Below, one piece after another: positions 1-8,398 of a DNA stretch of 10,056 nucleotides; the first letter of the stretch is position 1, and each line of letters starts with the position of its first letter. The notes beneath the pieces were generated by a model. The model had not been told where the DNA came from. It made no database searches and saw only the letters and a list, made by a program, of their open reading frames with translations. The stretch lies in assembly GCF_000003605.2 (NCBI RefSeq), contig NW_003133843.1, positions 559,018-569,073 on the forward strand, in the 5' to 3' direction. Origin of the DNA: Saccoglossus kowalevskii. Taxonomy: Eukaryota; Hemichordata; Enteropneusta; Harrimaniidae. A program made the position numbers and the translations under genes.

Positions 1-1265
1 GTGTAAGTTTGCGAGTTTATTCACAAACCAGCCGTATTCGTTTGGTGTACAGCGATTCCAAGTGCGGACGTTTCATACCCTGTCTTTATTTCTATACAAG
101 CTTATAACCCTACCCAAGCCTATCTCCCTTAACCATAAATCCTGTTGCGAGCGCCCGTGAGTTATTCGTCATATTGTCTAGCAAGTACATTTGTATACAT
201 AGTAAAGCTATGGTCAGGATACACGTATTAGTTATTAGTTATCAGTTGGAATCTTATTGTGCATGACTTATGGATATTATTGCATTGGTGATCATGCTAA
301 CCATCATCATTCATCTCTGCATCATATATCTCGTATTGGCTGTCATCTCACGGTTACACGTGATGTATAAAATACAGTACATGGTTCTTTTGCTCTTGCG
401 TATTCATTCATCGTTGATACTGAATACTCTCATATGAACAGTGAAACAGAATAAATATTTAGTGGAGGCAGGCGACCAACTATTATGCATTAGTATTCGT
501 ACAAAATTCACCGTAATTTATTCACACAGCCAACGTTTGGAGTCTAGTGGTGGTGTACCATGTTCAAATAGTTTTTATACACAAGCTTGCAAATGTACGT
601 TTCTCTGATGTGTCCCCCCCCCGCTTGATATCTGTCTTGATACTGACTTGTTGTAGGTGATATGACCGTATACGCTTTTGTAGCCTGTTACAGTCCCGAC
701 TGTGGACTATCAAGGGGGAAGCTGGCCTGTTATTTTGTTATTCTGTTATGTGTATATGACCACCTGTGCTTATATTTTACCTATCCCCAGGTGTCCGTCT
801 ATTAACGCTGGTGTAGGAGTATTTGTTCATTCGTAAGCAATCTTTATAAGGATGTTCATTCATGTGATATAATATACTTTTAAATTTTCTAACGCGAAAA
901 CATTGATGCAACAATAATTGGCATACAATGCTCAGATACGGGATAGTTAACATGGCACGAACACAAGAATGAATGAGAAATAAATAATTTGCACATTTGC
1001 AAACTTGTTTATGTAGACGTGTGTTTAAACATGATATACTAACACTAGATCCAATACTTCATTGTTGACTGTTTGATGAAATTATCAAGTATTTGTTGCA
1101 AACACTAATTCCCAACTCTGATTCACTGTTCATGTGCAAGTAACCTTTATCAGCAATATGCATGAATGTACAAGTACAAAATTATCATACATTTATTCTG
1201 TGGATTTGACCCATAAACCTGTTATAATGTGATGTTATAAATAAAGGTGTATGTATACTCTTGGT
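1..1265 (+). other. Non-coding stretch, possible 3' UTR of a + strand gene to the left
   Basis: No frame gives a recognisable protein. The sequence is AT-rich with TTATT, TGTAT and ATGTT-type words and carries AATAAA hexamers at 450-455, 979-984 and 1240-1245. The 1240 hexamer is followed by a GT-rich stretch at about 1246-1290, the usual arrangement for animal cleavage and polyadenylation. A run of nine C lies at 614-622. That this is one transcript tail is inference: chance AATAAA is frequent in AT-rich DNA and no coding end is visible. Confidence 0.25.
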
Positions 1266-1290
1266 ATGTCAGTGTTAATGTGGTTATGTT
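1240..1290 (+). promoter_or_regulatory. Candidate polyadenylation signal with GT-rich downstream element
   Basis: AATAAA at 1240-1245 is followed within 50 bases by repeated GTGT, TTGGTATGT and TGTGGTTATGTT words. This is the strongest poly(A)-site arrangement on the + strand in the left part of the window. A further AATAAA at 1493-1498 could be a distal site. Confidence 0.3.
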
Positions 1291-1559
1291 AATGGAACAA
1301 CAACAAAGGTTTCATCGACTCATTTGTCTTACATGTATTATTGTTTAGAGTAATCAATGTTGAATATTATATGTATTTATGCTAATTATTTGTACAGGGG
1401 ACATTTTTTGAATAGGGTAAGCTTCGTTATCACTTTTGTTTGTTCAAAGTTTGGTTAACTTTACGTATGTACGTTGTGTTATCCTCATGCAAAATAAATG
1501 TGTATATAATTTATTTAAATGCTTTTTTTATATTAATGCCTTATAATACTCATTTATAC

Positions 1560-2700
1560 ATTTCTACTCCGAGTTATGTTGTGTTCATGGCCGTGCGGTC
1601 TTCATATTTTTGAACGTCTTTTATTGTAGCTAGAGCTAGAATAAGCTTGTAATTATAATGTTCAAGTAAACGCACACTCTCGAACTTGATAACATTCACT
1701 TTCAGACTACGAAGTAAATAGATGGAAATACCAGTAACATCACTCATGACGGTTGATACATCACTTATGTAGATTGATGATTCGATTGATGGACGGAATA
1801 GCTGTGTTTAGCGTTCATTTCTATGCAATGTAAAATAATATCATGATGGCTGACAGATTGTTTTGGTTCTACGGCTCTCCTGGCACGGACAACTGATTTA
1901 CTATTCCGACGTGTTCTTGGTTGTTAATTACCTGTCAGACCCTGACAAGTAACTAAGTAAGTACTTGTAAATAGCTCTGAAGATATCGTCATCATACAGT
2001 ATCCAATTAATGAACGAAATTCACATTACGATTTTATGCTTATAATGCGATATTTATGCTGGAATACGGTATTGTAAACTGTCAAGTACACGATGTAGTC
2101 AAATCACTAGGAAAATATACACCCTGTGATATTCATAAAAATGTAACTACAAAATAAAATTGAATATTTTTGTTTAAATAATCTTTCAGCCAACATGGAC
2201 AAGTTGCGAATCCATAATATTGCTAAATCGTCAGTTGTGAACTTTAAATCTCCTCTATTAGGATTTTCTAAATGAAGTTTCTCAGAAAAATGCATCATTA
2301 TGGCATGGACAAATATTGACTTATTTTGTCCAGGTTATATAATAATCCATCTAAATATTATTTCATTTTCATATGTGCAGATTATATTTAAATGGTTGTG
2401 GGAATTGCCAAGTAAGTTTATACAATTGTGAACAAATATTTTCATATTGCAATTTTGTTTCAATTTTAAGTAGTAGTATTGCAATAAATTAGTAATAATT
2501 AATAATTAATATATATCTGTTTAATTCCTTTAAAAGATACTTCTTATTGGTAATGTGACGTAAAATGCGGGATCGGGCCTTTGTGGGGCTACTCCGCATT
2601 CAGGAGCTGGGAGCTTGTCTTCAATATACCAGTAACCAATACAATAAATCAACAGCACAATATATATGGTTTCTTCGCTTTAATAAATAAATAGTACGAT
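1560..2700. other. AT-rich intergenic stretch, no gene recognised
   Basis: No frame shows a recognisable protein; the longest open stretch, at 2107-2298 on the minus strand, has no family features. A small perfect hairpin, TGTCAG/CTGACA with a three-base loop, occurs in the segment around 1932-1948. AATTAATAATTAAT-type low-complexity sequence lies at about 2490-2518. AATAAATAAA at about 2683-2692 is on the + strand and cannot be tied to a gene. Confidence 0.5.
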
Positions 2701-2707
2701 GCGCCAG

Positions 2708-2950
2708 TCACTGGAACCAGCAAGGAATGGAGACATACAGTAAACAAATAAACGTAGGACCTGATCGATGCTGCAGGGAACACTCCACTCTCCGGTTAAC
2801 AGCAGGGTACAATGTTGTGTTCCTTCGTATCTGGCACACTATCGAAGCAGCTGTACTACAATTAAAACTCGTGCTCTGTGTCCAGGGAGTATCGGCAACT
2901 CCACTGCTATCTGCTGCTACTAGTAGTAGCACCAGTACAACGGCAGCCAT
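2708..2950 (-). CDS. Possible small secreted peptide or first coding exon (hypothetical)
   Basis: I do not recognise this protein. From the ATG at 2950-2948 it reads 80 residues to a stop at 2708. Residues 1-17 (MAAVVLVLLLVAADSSG) look like a signal peptide, with plausible cleavage after the GVA near residue 19. The rest is polar, has five cysteines and two N-linked glycosylation-type sites (NCS, NTT). The frame is also open 18 residues upstream to an in-frame ATG at 3004, but the internal ATG places the hydrophobic stretch right at the N-terminus. An odd cysteine count and an abrupt end suggest it may be a first exon that really splices out, for example at CAG|GTCC inside the frame. No AATAAA is seen on the - strand just downstream. 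It could equally be a chance open frame, because the hydrophobic segment comes partly from a GTA/CTA/GCT-rich repeat-like stretch. Confidence 0.25.
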   Translation of the reverse strand: MAAVVLVLLLVAADSSGVADTPWTQSTSFNCSTAASIVCQIRRNTTLYPAVNRRVECSLQHRSGPTFICLLYVSIPCWFQ

Positions 2951-3312
2951 TCGGGCAGTGAGCGTCAGTGGTTCCTGTTGATCAGCAGGAATTACTGAAC
3001 ACACGTCTGCATACGTGTCCCGTTATAGGTTACAGCTCACTGAAGTCTAGAATCATCACAGGATGTTACAGGATCAAGTCAAGTTACCTTTCTGACTAAA
3101 GGTTTTCAAACATGTCTCAACTCAAGTACTACACCTACATTATGACCATGCAAACAATAAAATGTATCCAACGAAATGATTGGTTATCTCGAAATAGCCG
3201 ACAAATCAGTGTATAGAGAATGCCAATTTTGGTAGTGGAATAAACCACTCTTTATCCAAGCTCTACAAATATAAAGTAGGAACGGCGTGTCAATGATCTT
3301 TTGATGATCTTT

Positions 3313-3380
3313 AGACTGGTTACGAACCAGTTGAGCAAGGCTAACCGAGTCGTGACCTCGATGTGGTTCGTAACCAGTCT
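3313..3380. repeat. Perfect 17-bp inverted repeat with 34-base loop
   Basis: AGACTGGTTACGAACCA at 3313-3329 is the exact reverse complement of 3364-3380; the bases just outside and just inside do not pair. The loop contains a short CGAG/CTCG pairing. It lies 52 bases outside the left 314-bp arm, in sequence the right arm does not share. It may be the paired ends of a very small non-autonomous element or an RNA hairpin. Confidence 0.7.
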
Positions 3381-3432
3381 TGTGATTGGTTGTTGACAAA
3401 TGCTGAACAGGCCACGCCTCCAACTGTGCCAT

Positions 3433-3746
3433 GCGTTCGGGCAAACCGTTAGGAATTCCTAAATGGAGTAAATTTGTGTAGTTTTCTTGATTTATTCTGC
3501 AGATATCGGTAAAATGTAGGTAGGGCTTTGGCGAAATTTGAAGAAGCAACTAATATTTTTCAACCTGGTATTTTTTTTTATATTTTTTTTTTCATTCTTT
3601 TCGTCTGTTTTTTCGAGTTTAAAAAATGTGAGCTGGCTGGAGCCTTCATCCCTTGTCTATTTCTTACACTATATACCAGCCGATACCCCCCCCCCTCATA
3701 GAGACTGCGTATTACAGTTGATTATAGTTCCTGGGCTCCCTGTGAT
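3433..3746. repeat. Left arm of 314-bp inverted repeat
   Basis: This arm is the reverse complement of 6997-7310. By hand alignment there are about 18 differences over 314 positions, roughly 94% identity, with both arms the same length. It contains a T-rich tract (about 3570-3592), a run of ten C (3686-3695) and the shared inner terminus that reads ATCACAGGGAGCCCAGG on the minus strand. Similarity stops sharply at 3433 (outside) and at 3746 (inside, where a Merlin transposase fragment begins). Hydrophobic open frames across it follow from its T-rich composition and are not genes. Confidence 0.85.
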
Positions 3747-4221
3747 ACAACCGGGCCTCCTAATTTCGTTGGGTTGTTCTTTCTAAAATGTTTATGATTA
3801 TACGTTTCATTGGCCAGAATCGCAAAACAAACCTCTGTGCAGAAATTATAATAGTCAATAGCAGTAGTAACAGAAACACCCACGTGAGTTTTAGTGTAAA
3901 CCGGAAACTTAATGCACCAAAAATACGGTAACTGTAGAGTGGTAGCAACAGAAAGATGGCTGTTTGAAAACCACGTTCCGTTGCGAGCAGAAACACGCTT
4001 TCCACAAGCGCGATGGTTACACCTCCACTCCAGTGGTTCCAGAGCTGGTGTGCGCTTGTAGAGAGTCACGTTTCTGCCACATGCATCACATGAACGTGAT
4101 TTCGCAATCAGTCCGTTCTGTTGACACCATTTCGCAGTTCTCTATGGGTTAGAAGATAGTGAAAACAGAGCAGGCAGAGTAGGTCGATCTGAGCAATCTT
4201 GTTGATGGGTGCTTGAGCCAT
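3747..4221 (-). pseudogene. Merlin (ISXO2-like) DNA transposase, N-terminal fragment
   Basis: Read on the minus strand from an ATG at 4221-4219, the first 27 codons (MAQAPINKIAQIDLLCLL...) are one frame. A frameshift at about 4141 leads into a second open frame that runs to the arm boundary. That frame has the zinc-ribbon pairs of this family (CDAC, then RC-x4-C, about 4090-3999), then RNGTWFSNSHLS, then the helix containing THVGVSVTTAIDYYNFCTEVC, and ends at KLGGPVV. In complete Merlin/ISXO2 transposases this GG(P) segment directly precedes the first acidic residue of the DDE catalytic domain. Here the sequence is replaced at 3746 by the 314-bp arm, so the whole catalytic domain is missing. 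The family normally makes a cut-and-paste transposase of about 300 residues; this copy is dead. No continuation of the domain was found elsewhere in the window. Confidence 0.72.
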
Positions 4222-4707
4222 TTTAGAGTGGAAGTGGTCCTAGCTGGGAAGCAGTAGTATGCGAACTTGAAGTTGAACTTGAACTTGAGATAAGTTTCTA
4301 GTTCTGATGCAACGAAGGTTACTGGTTTGTCGATGCTTTATATATATGTGTGTGTGTGACGTGGGCTCCTGCAATTCGTTGCATCTGTTTTGCAAGTGTT
4401 TCGATTATTTGTGGCCTGATGTCTTTGCGGGCCTGGACCAATGAACATCAGTTATCCCACCTGACTTCAAAGTACATTGTTCGTGGCGTGCAAATGTGTG
4501 TTTGCTATTTGACTGATAATTTGTAATAATAGTTGGAACTCGATACATGCCGGACTGACTAACCGCAGCAGACGCATATATATCTAATTATTTATTGCTC
4601 ATCAGGTTTGTTATTCTTCTTTTGTTAGTTCTGATGATTAAAATGTCACTTTTTCCACCTACACAATACTAATGTTGTGAAGTCAACATTACCAACACTG
4701 ATTTCTA
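4222..4707. other. Gene-free segment between Merlin and LINE remnants; simple repeats
   Basis: No coding frame recognised. It should include the 5' flank of the Merlin remnant, but I see no clear terminal inverted repeat. A short GAACTTGAA-type tandem repeat lies at 4263-4290 and a (TA)n(TG)n microsatellite at 4339-4358. The rest is unremarkable AT-rich sequence. Confidence 0.5.
4339..4358. repeat. TA/TG dinucleotide microsatellite
   Basis: About four TA units run straight into about six TG units. Simple repeats of this kind are common in animal intergenic DNA. Confidence 0.8.
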
Positions 4708-6614
4708 AGGCGTAAGAAATGCTTGCACTACTAAACGCTGGCTTATGAAATTCGTACGAAAATTGATATAAAGAGTATTTTAATTCCTAAATATGCAAAG
4801 CGTACATGCCTGATATCTGCTTTTGTTGATGACATAAATTTCTTTATAACTAGAACTAAGGCCTTTCAGAAACAGTCTTACTGCTTGGAAGTTTATGAAA
4901 AAGCTAGCAATGCACGTGTTAATTATGGAAAATCAAAAGGATTATGGGTTTGTTCCTGGAAAGGGCGCATCGATACGCCAATGAACATACAATAGAACAG
5001 CACTGATCTCAAAATACTTGGAGTATATATTGGAAACACCACGGTCTACAATAACCAAAACTGAGATGAAGCAGTGAAAAGAGTGAAATCTAAACTAGAA
5101 TGGTGGGGTCTCTTTGCTCGTGCAATCTCCTATCAAGGACGCGTCATCCTAGTAAATCAACTGGTAGCAACAACACTTCTCCATCGTCTCGTCTGCTTTA
5201 GTCCTTCATACCATATTATCAAAGAGATTGAAATGCTTTTTATTAACTTCCTTTGGCAAGAGCGCCACTGGAAATCGGAGACATAGGTATATGCGCCACT
5301 AAAATATGGTGGACAAGGATTGGTTCACATCAGTGGTCGTATAAAGGCATTCCGTCTCCAATACATTCAAAGGTACCTGTACTCTCAAATATATCACCCA
5401 TGTTTTGCTTTCACAAACTATTTTCTGCAAGAAACCAATAATTTCAACTATAATAAAAAGCTTTTTTGTTATAGATCTAACTTCAATTTGTTTGTACAGC
5501 AACCATGAATTCTATCGTGAGCTTCTTGTGACCTGGTCATCAATCATGACACTCAGAAACGATAAACCTTCATCAGTTGAATCCATTTTGAATGAACCTT
5601 TCTTTAACAATAACTTAGTGTCACACTCTGTTCGCAAAGAGCCTTTCATTCTCACACACTTTGTTGAGGGCGGTATATCCACCATTGGTGATTTAGTCAA
5701 CTTCGTCGAGAAACGCTGGTTCAACATAACATAGATTAAAGAAAAGGTGCCAATATATTCCATGCGCGTCCTGGAAAAAGCTTTTCTACATCAGTCAATT
5801 CCACTGCCACTTGTGGAAAAAGTTAAACACATTTCTTGCAAGTGGTAATTCCGAACAATTACAGACATGGCAGTATTCATTGGAAATAGTTTTTTGAAAA
5901 GTATGAAACAATATTAAACTGTTCATTGTACAAAATTGAAAAGGGCGCCATCTATAGGTTTCTTATACTGTCACAAATGTATGCAACTATTCCCGATTAT
6001 GTTGATACAGTTTGGCGGAATTTACCGTCTCTTCCCGATACAATTAGGCCAGTCTACAAGTATCGCTACTTACCTCTTACTACTAAATGAGAGGGAGACC
6101 TCCAATAACGTGTTTTGCATGGTGCATATCCAACTGACTGTTTCCTGCATGCCGCCCGCTACCGTCCCAAATCTGAGTGTGTTTTTTGTAATGACGAAGA
6201 TGATCTCATGCATGTATTTTTCCAATGCCACATCTACCATCTGTGTTTGTGCTTACTGGAAAAATAAGTCACAAACTGACTGATGTTGACTTTATTCTTC
6301 CGCATCGGTGTTTTATTCTGGGTCCCCCGCCTTTCATGGGAGCCCAAAAAAAGATCTTGGCATTGCTAAACTCTATTTTGATATCTGCCAAACTGGCCAT
6401 TCAAATCTCATGCCATAACGCCCTCAACTACGATACACCTGCCGATGTGATGCAAGTATTCATAGCAAGACTGCGCTCAAGAATCCATGGAGAATGTTAC
6501 TTCTACAGCAGCACAGAATATGGAGTAAATAATTGTAACGACATATGGGGTATAAACAAAGCCATCGTTGTAGCAGAAAATGGTCAACTGCATATTTCAG
6601 ATAAACTAAAGTGA
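4708..6614 (+). pseudogene. LINE (Tx1/L1-like) ORF2 remnant: RT palm to C-terminal zinc knuckle
   Basis: This is the C-terminal half of a non-LTR retrotransposon polyprotein, which would copy its RNA into DNA at a nicked target site. The 5' half, including endonuclease and RT fingers, is absent. In frame 1 it begins with a decayed RQGCPL-type segment (about 4708), then SAFVDD (FVDD at 4822-4833, the YxDD catalytic motif), ASNARVNYGKSKGLWV, the ISYQGRVILVNQLVA thumb segment (from about 5119), FLWQERHW, and GGQGLVHISGR...AFRLQYIQRYL (about 5305-5370). Frame 1 contains in-frame stops at 4993, 5062 and 5284 without frame change. A shift near 5505 moves to frame 2 (stop at 5732), another near 5865 returns to frame 1 (stops 6088, 6106), and one near 6255 moves to frame 3, which ends at 6612-6614. 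The zinc knuckle C-x2-C-x7-H-x4-C is at 6178-6228. The copy is inactive. Clade assignment rests on recognising this motif order and needs a database search. Confidence 0.85.
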
Positions 6615-6862
6615 TTTTTAATGTAATTTTAAATAAATTTGTACTGTAACAGACTCCTATATGTACATGTATTCAACGTTGTAGATATAAGTATGCTGTT
6701 AATTTTGTATAATTTTAAATCGTAATTTTTATAACAATTTAAAACATCATAATTTTTTAGAGCAACCCAGATTATATTGTATTAAATGTTTTGTCATTGA
6801 CATTGTCTCAAGTCATAAAGTTGCTAATAAATGATCATCCTAAAAATCAATAATAAATAAAA
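6615..6862 (+). other. Probable LINE 3' UTR and A-rich tail
   Basis: Directly after the LINE stop comes AT-rich sequence with no coding frame, AATAAA words near 6630, 6827 and 6852, and an AATAATAAATAAAAC end near 6860. A short A-rich 3' end is typical of L1-like elements. The exact 3' boundary is inferred; I found no convincing target-site duplication because the 5' end is truncated and degraded. Confidence 0.4.
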
Positions 6863-6996
6863 CAAGAGTTATGTTGGGCAGAGCTCATCTAAAATTTTAT
6901 TTTCGCTTGTGTAATACGCATATTGTGTAAGGTCAAGTAAGGTAACAAATATTTCTCCAGTGTTTCTAGAAAGTATAACATAAATTTCTTCGTCTG
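6863..6996. other. Spacer between LINE tail and right inverted arm
   Basis: Non-coding. It does not resemble the Merlin fragment that occupies the equivalent place next to the left arm, so the two inner junctions of the inverted repeat differ. Confidence 0.5.
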
Positions 6997-7310
6997 ATCA
7001 CAGGGAGCCCAGGAACTATAATCAACTGTAGTACACAGTCTTTATGAGCGGGGGGGGGTATCGGCTGGTATCTAGTGTAAGAAATAGACAAGGGATGAAG
7101 GCTCCAGCCAGCTCACATTTTTTAAACTCCAAAAAACAGACGAAAAGAATGAAAAATAAAATCTAAAAAAAATACCAGGTTGAAGAATATTAGATGCTCC
7201 TTCAAATTTTGCCAAAGCCTTGCCTACATTTTACCGATATCAGCAGAATAAATCAAGAAAACTACACAAATTGACTCCATTTAGGAATTCCTAACGGTTA
7301 GTCCGAACGC
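6997..7310. repeat. Right arm of 314-bp inverted repeat
   Basis: This arm is the reverse complement of 3433-3746 at about 94% by hand count. It starts with ATCACAGGGAGCCCAGG, has a G run at 7050-7058 matching the left C run, and an A-rich tract near 7150-7172. Its outer end meets a minus-strand LINE fragment with a possible short overlap (GGCG). The two arms differ by scattered substitutions rather than large gaps. Confidence 0.85.
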
Positions 7311-7633
7311 CGAGATAAATGTTAAAGGGCATGTGCAAGTTTCTCAATATATAGACTTTTTTTTGTTGGGGCAGGCGAACCAAATATGTACCACCAGTGA
7401 GGAAGGTTAAAATCATTTTCAAATAGCCTTTTACAAAGAGCGTTGAGTAATACTAATAATGAATTGAGACGCTCACACTGGAGTAAAATATGTAAGAGAT
7501 AGACTCGATATTCACAGAATGGGCATTTGTTTCAGGTTTGATGCAGGGTAGTAACCTTTAAAGTTGGGTTTAATGGAGGTGGGCAAAGATAATAGGTTTC
7601 TCCAAATAGTGCTCATATGATCTGGTAAGGCCA
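7311..7633 (-). pseudogene. Second LINE ORF2 C-terminal remnant, opposite strand
   Basis: The minus strand reads ALPDHMSTIWRNLLSLPTSIKP (near 7633-7570), which parallels TIPDYVDTVWRNLPSLPDTIRP of the + strand LINE. After a frame change and a deletion of roughly 25 residues comes a zinc knuckle with the same C-x2-C-x7-H-x4-C spacing at 7525-7475 (CPFC...H...C). Then NDFNLPHWWYIFGSPAP parallels the DFILPHRCFILGPPP segment of the other copy. A stop lies at 7324-7322 and similarity ends at the right inverted arm, so the last 60 or so residues are missing. It is a dead fragment of the same broad family but clearly diverged from the first copy, so it is a separate insertion or an old inverted duplicate. 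Confidence 0.75.
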
Positions 7634-7661
7634 CACTGATTTAATTTTATGGATGACATCC
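7629..7661. repeat. Left copy of 33-bp inverted repeat (GGCCACAC...)
   Basis: These 33 bases match the reverse complement of 8366-8398 at 30 positions. Inside both copies, 35-45 bases on, comes a homopolymer run (A run at about 7687-7697; T run at about 8325-8338). The left copy touches the 5' end of the minus-strand LINE remnant. Confidence 0.7.
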
Positions 7662-7699
7662 TCTGGAGACCCCAATGCGAAAGGGCGAAAAAAAAAATC

Positions 7700-8047
7700 C
7701 TGCTAAAACCACAGGACTACGGAGCTGCTATTACGAATTGGACCACAGAACACAATGTATCAAAGAACAACAAGAAGTCTTTATTTGTAGGAGGCACATG
7801 TTGATATACACATCTCGTACTGTATTACTGTCACAGGTATAACCATTTCAGACAAGCTCTAGTACATGTAGTCATGATGAAGTACCTTCAGTCAAAAACA
7901 CTGCATGCAAGGTACAACATGGACATCATTTTCAGTACAAGTCAAAGCGGAATGTACATATCACTACTTTATGACAATAACTAACAAAACATTGCAATGA
8001 TACAGAAATGCCCTTGCTTGCTCCTCTCTACACAGTAGGGGTTAGCT
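7700..8047 (-). other. Possible 3' UTR of the minus-strand tail exon, with AATAAA
   Basis: No coding frame is recognised. Read on the minus strand this follows the stop at 8050-8048 and reaches an AATAAAG signal at 7785-7780. A T/GT-rich stretch (CTTGTTGTTCTTTG, then TTGTGTTCTGTGG) follows, a good match to a polyadenylation downstream element. The arrangement supports, but does not prove, that a minus-strand transcript ends near 7760. Confidence 0.35.
7780..7785 (-). promoter_or_regulatory. Candidate poly(A) signal AATAAA (minus strand)
   Basis: TTTATT on the + strand gives AATAAA on the minus strand, about 260 bases past the stop of the tail-exon candidate and followed by GT-rich sequence. 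Confidence 0.4.
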
Positions 8048-8218
8048 TTAACCAATCTCTCGTATAGCTGTGTAAACGTCATATCTCCCTGGCCGACGTC
8101 AATTGCGTACCAGTCTACAACAATCCCTCAGTTTTTCCTCTGAACTGTTATGCTCACGTATTCCCGGTAACGCGATACGCATGTGTAGAAGATCATTAAT
8201 GACAAAATTGGCACGTTT
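8048..8218 (-). pseudogene. Candidate C-terminal exon or gene fragment, helical, one in-frame stop
   Basis: The minus strand is open from 8218 to a TAA at 8050-8048 except for one TGA at 8101-8099. The reading is KRANFVINDLLHMRIALPGI, then a charged segment EHNSSEEKLRDCCRLVRN, the TGA, and RRPGRYDVYTAIREIG. The amphipathic pattern with L-x2-C-x2-L and a final A-x-R-E-x-G loosely recalls the last helices of a death-fold (CARD or death domain), but this is a weak resemblance, not an identification. The TGA may replace a Trp (TGG). No acceptor AG is evident before 8218, where an upstream stop closes the frame. It is followed by a plausible 3' UTR and poly(A) signal. Possibilities are a decayed last exon, a captured gene fragment inside the 7629-8398 inverted-repeat element, or chance. 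Confidence 0.25.
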
Positions 8219-8365
8219 TTAGATAGTCCAAAAAGAGTTTTACGACAAGCCGGCGCTTTGCTACAATATGAGTCGGCAAGTTCCGGACAGAAAACCGATC
8301 TGTAGAGACTCGTCGTCGGAGATTTTTTTTTTTTTTTGAGAAAAAGCGAAAACTAATGCGCGCGT

Positions 8366-8398
8366 GGATGTCATCCATACAATTAAGTCGGTGTGGCC
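8366..8398. repeat. Right copy of 33-bp inverted repeat (...GTGTGGCC)
   Basis: Reverse complement of 7629-7661 with three differences. It begins with the palindromic core GGATGTCATCC. The T run at about 8325-8338 lies just inside, mirroring the A run beside the other copy. Together they bound a 770-bp segment. Confidence 0.7.

Noticed and set aside
3364-3376. GGTTCGTAACC as a tRNA/SINE B box
   Set aside because: It has two mismatches to the B-box consensus, no A box at the right distance, and is explained by the 17-bp inverted repeat.
3184-3549. 121-codon minus-strand frame
   Set aside because: It crosses the edge of the inverted arm and the 17-bp hairpin, both repeat features, and shows no family motif.
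3538-3786. Phenylalanine-rich + strand frame
   Set aside because: It comes from the T-rich tract of the left inverted arm; the equivalent frame is not preserved in the right arm.
3760-4005. Leucine-rich hydrophobic minus-strand frame resembling membrane segments
   Set aside because: It is an out-of-frame reading of the Merlin transposase fragment, whose own frame carries the zinc ribbon and family motifs.
8196-8378. Lysine/arginine-rich minus-strand frame
   Set aside because: The basic stretch is the translated T run and flanking repeat sequence.
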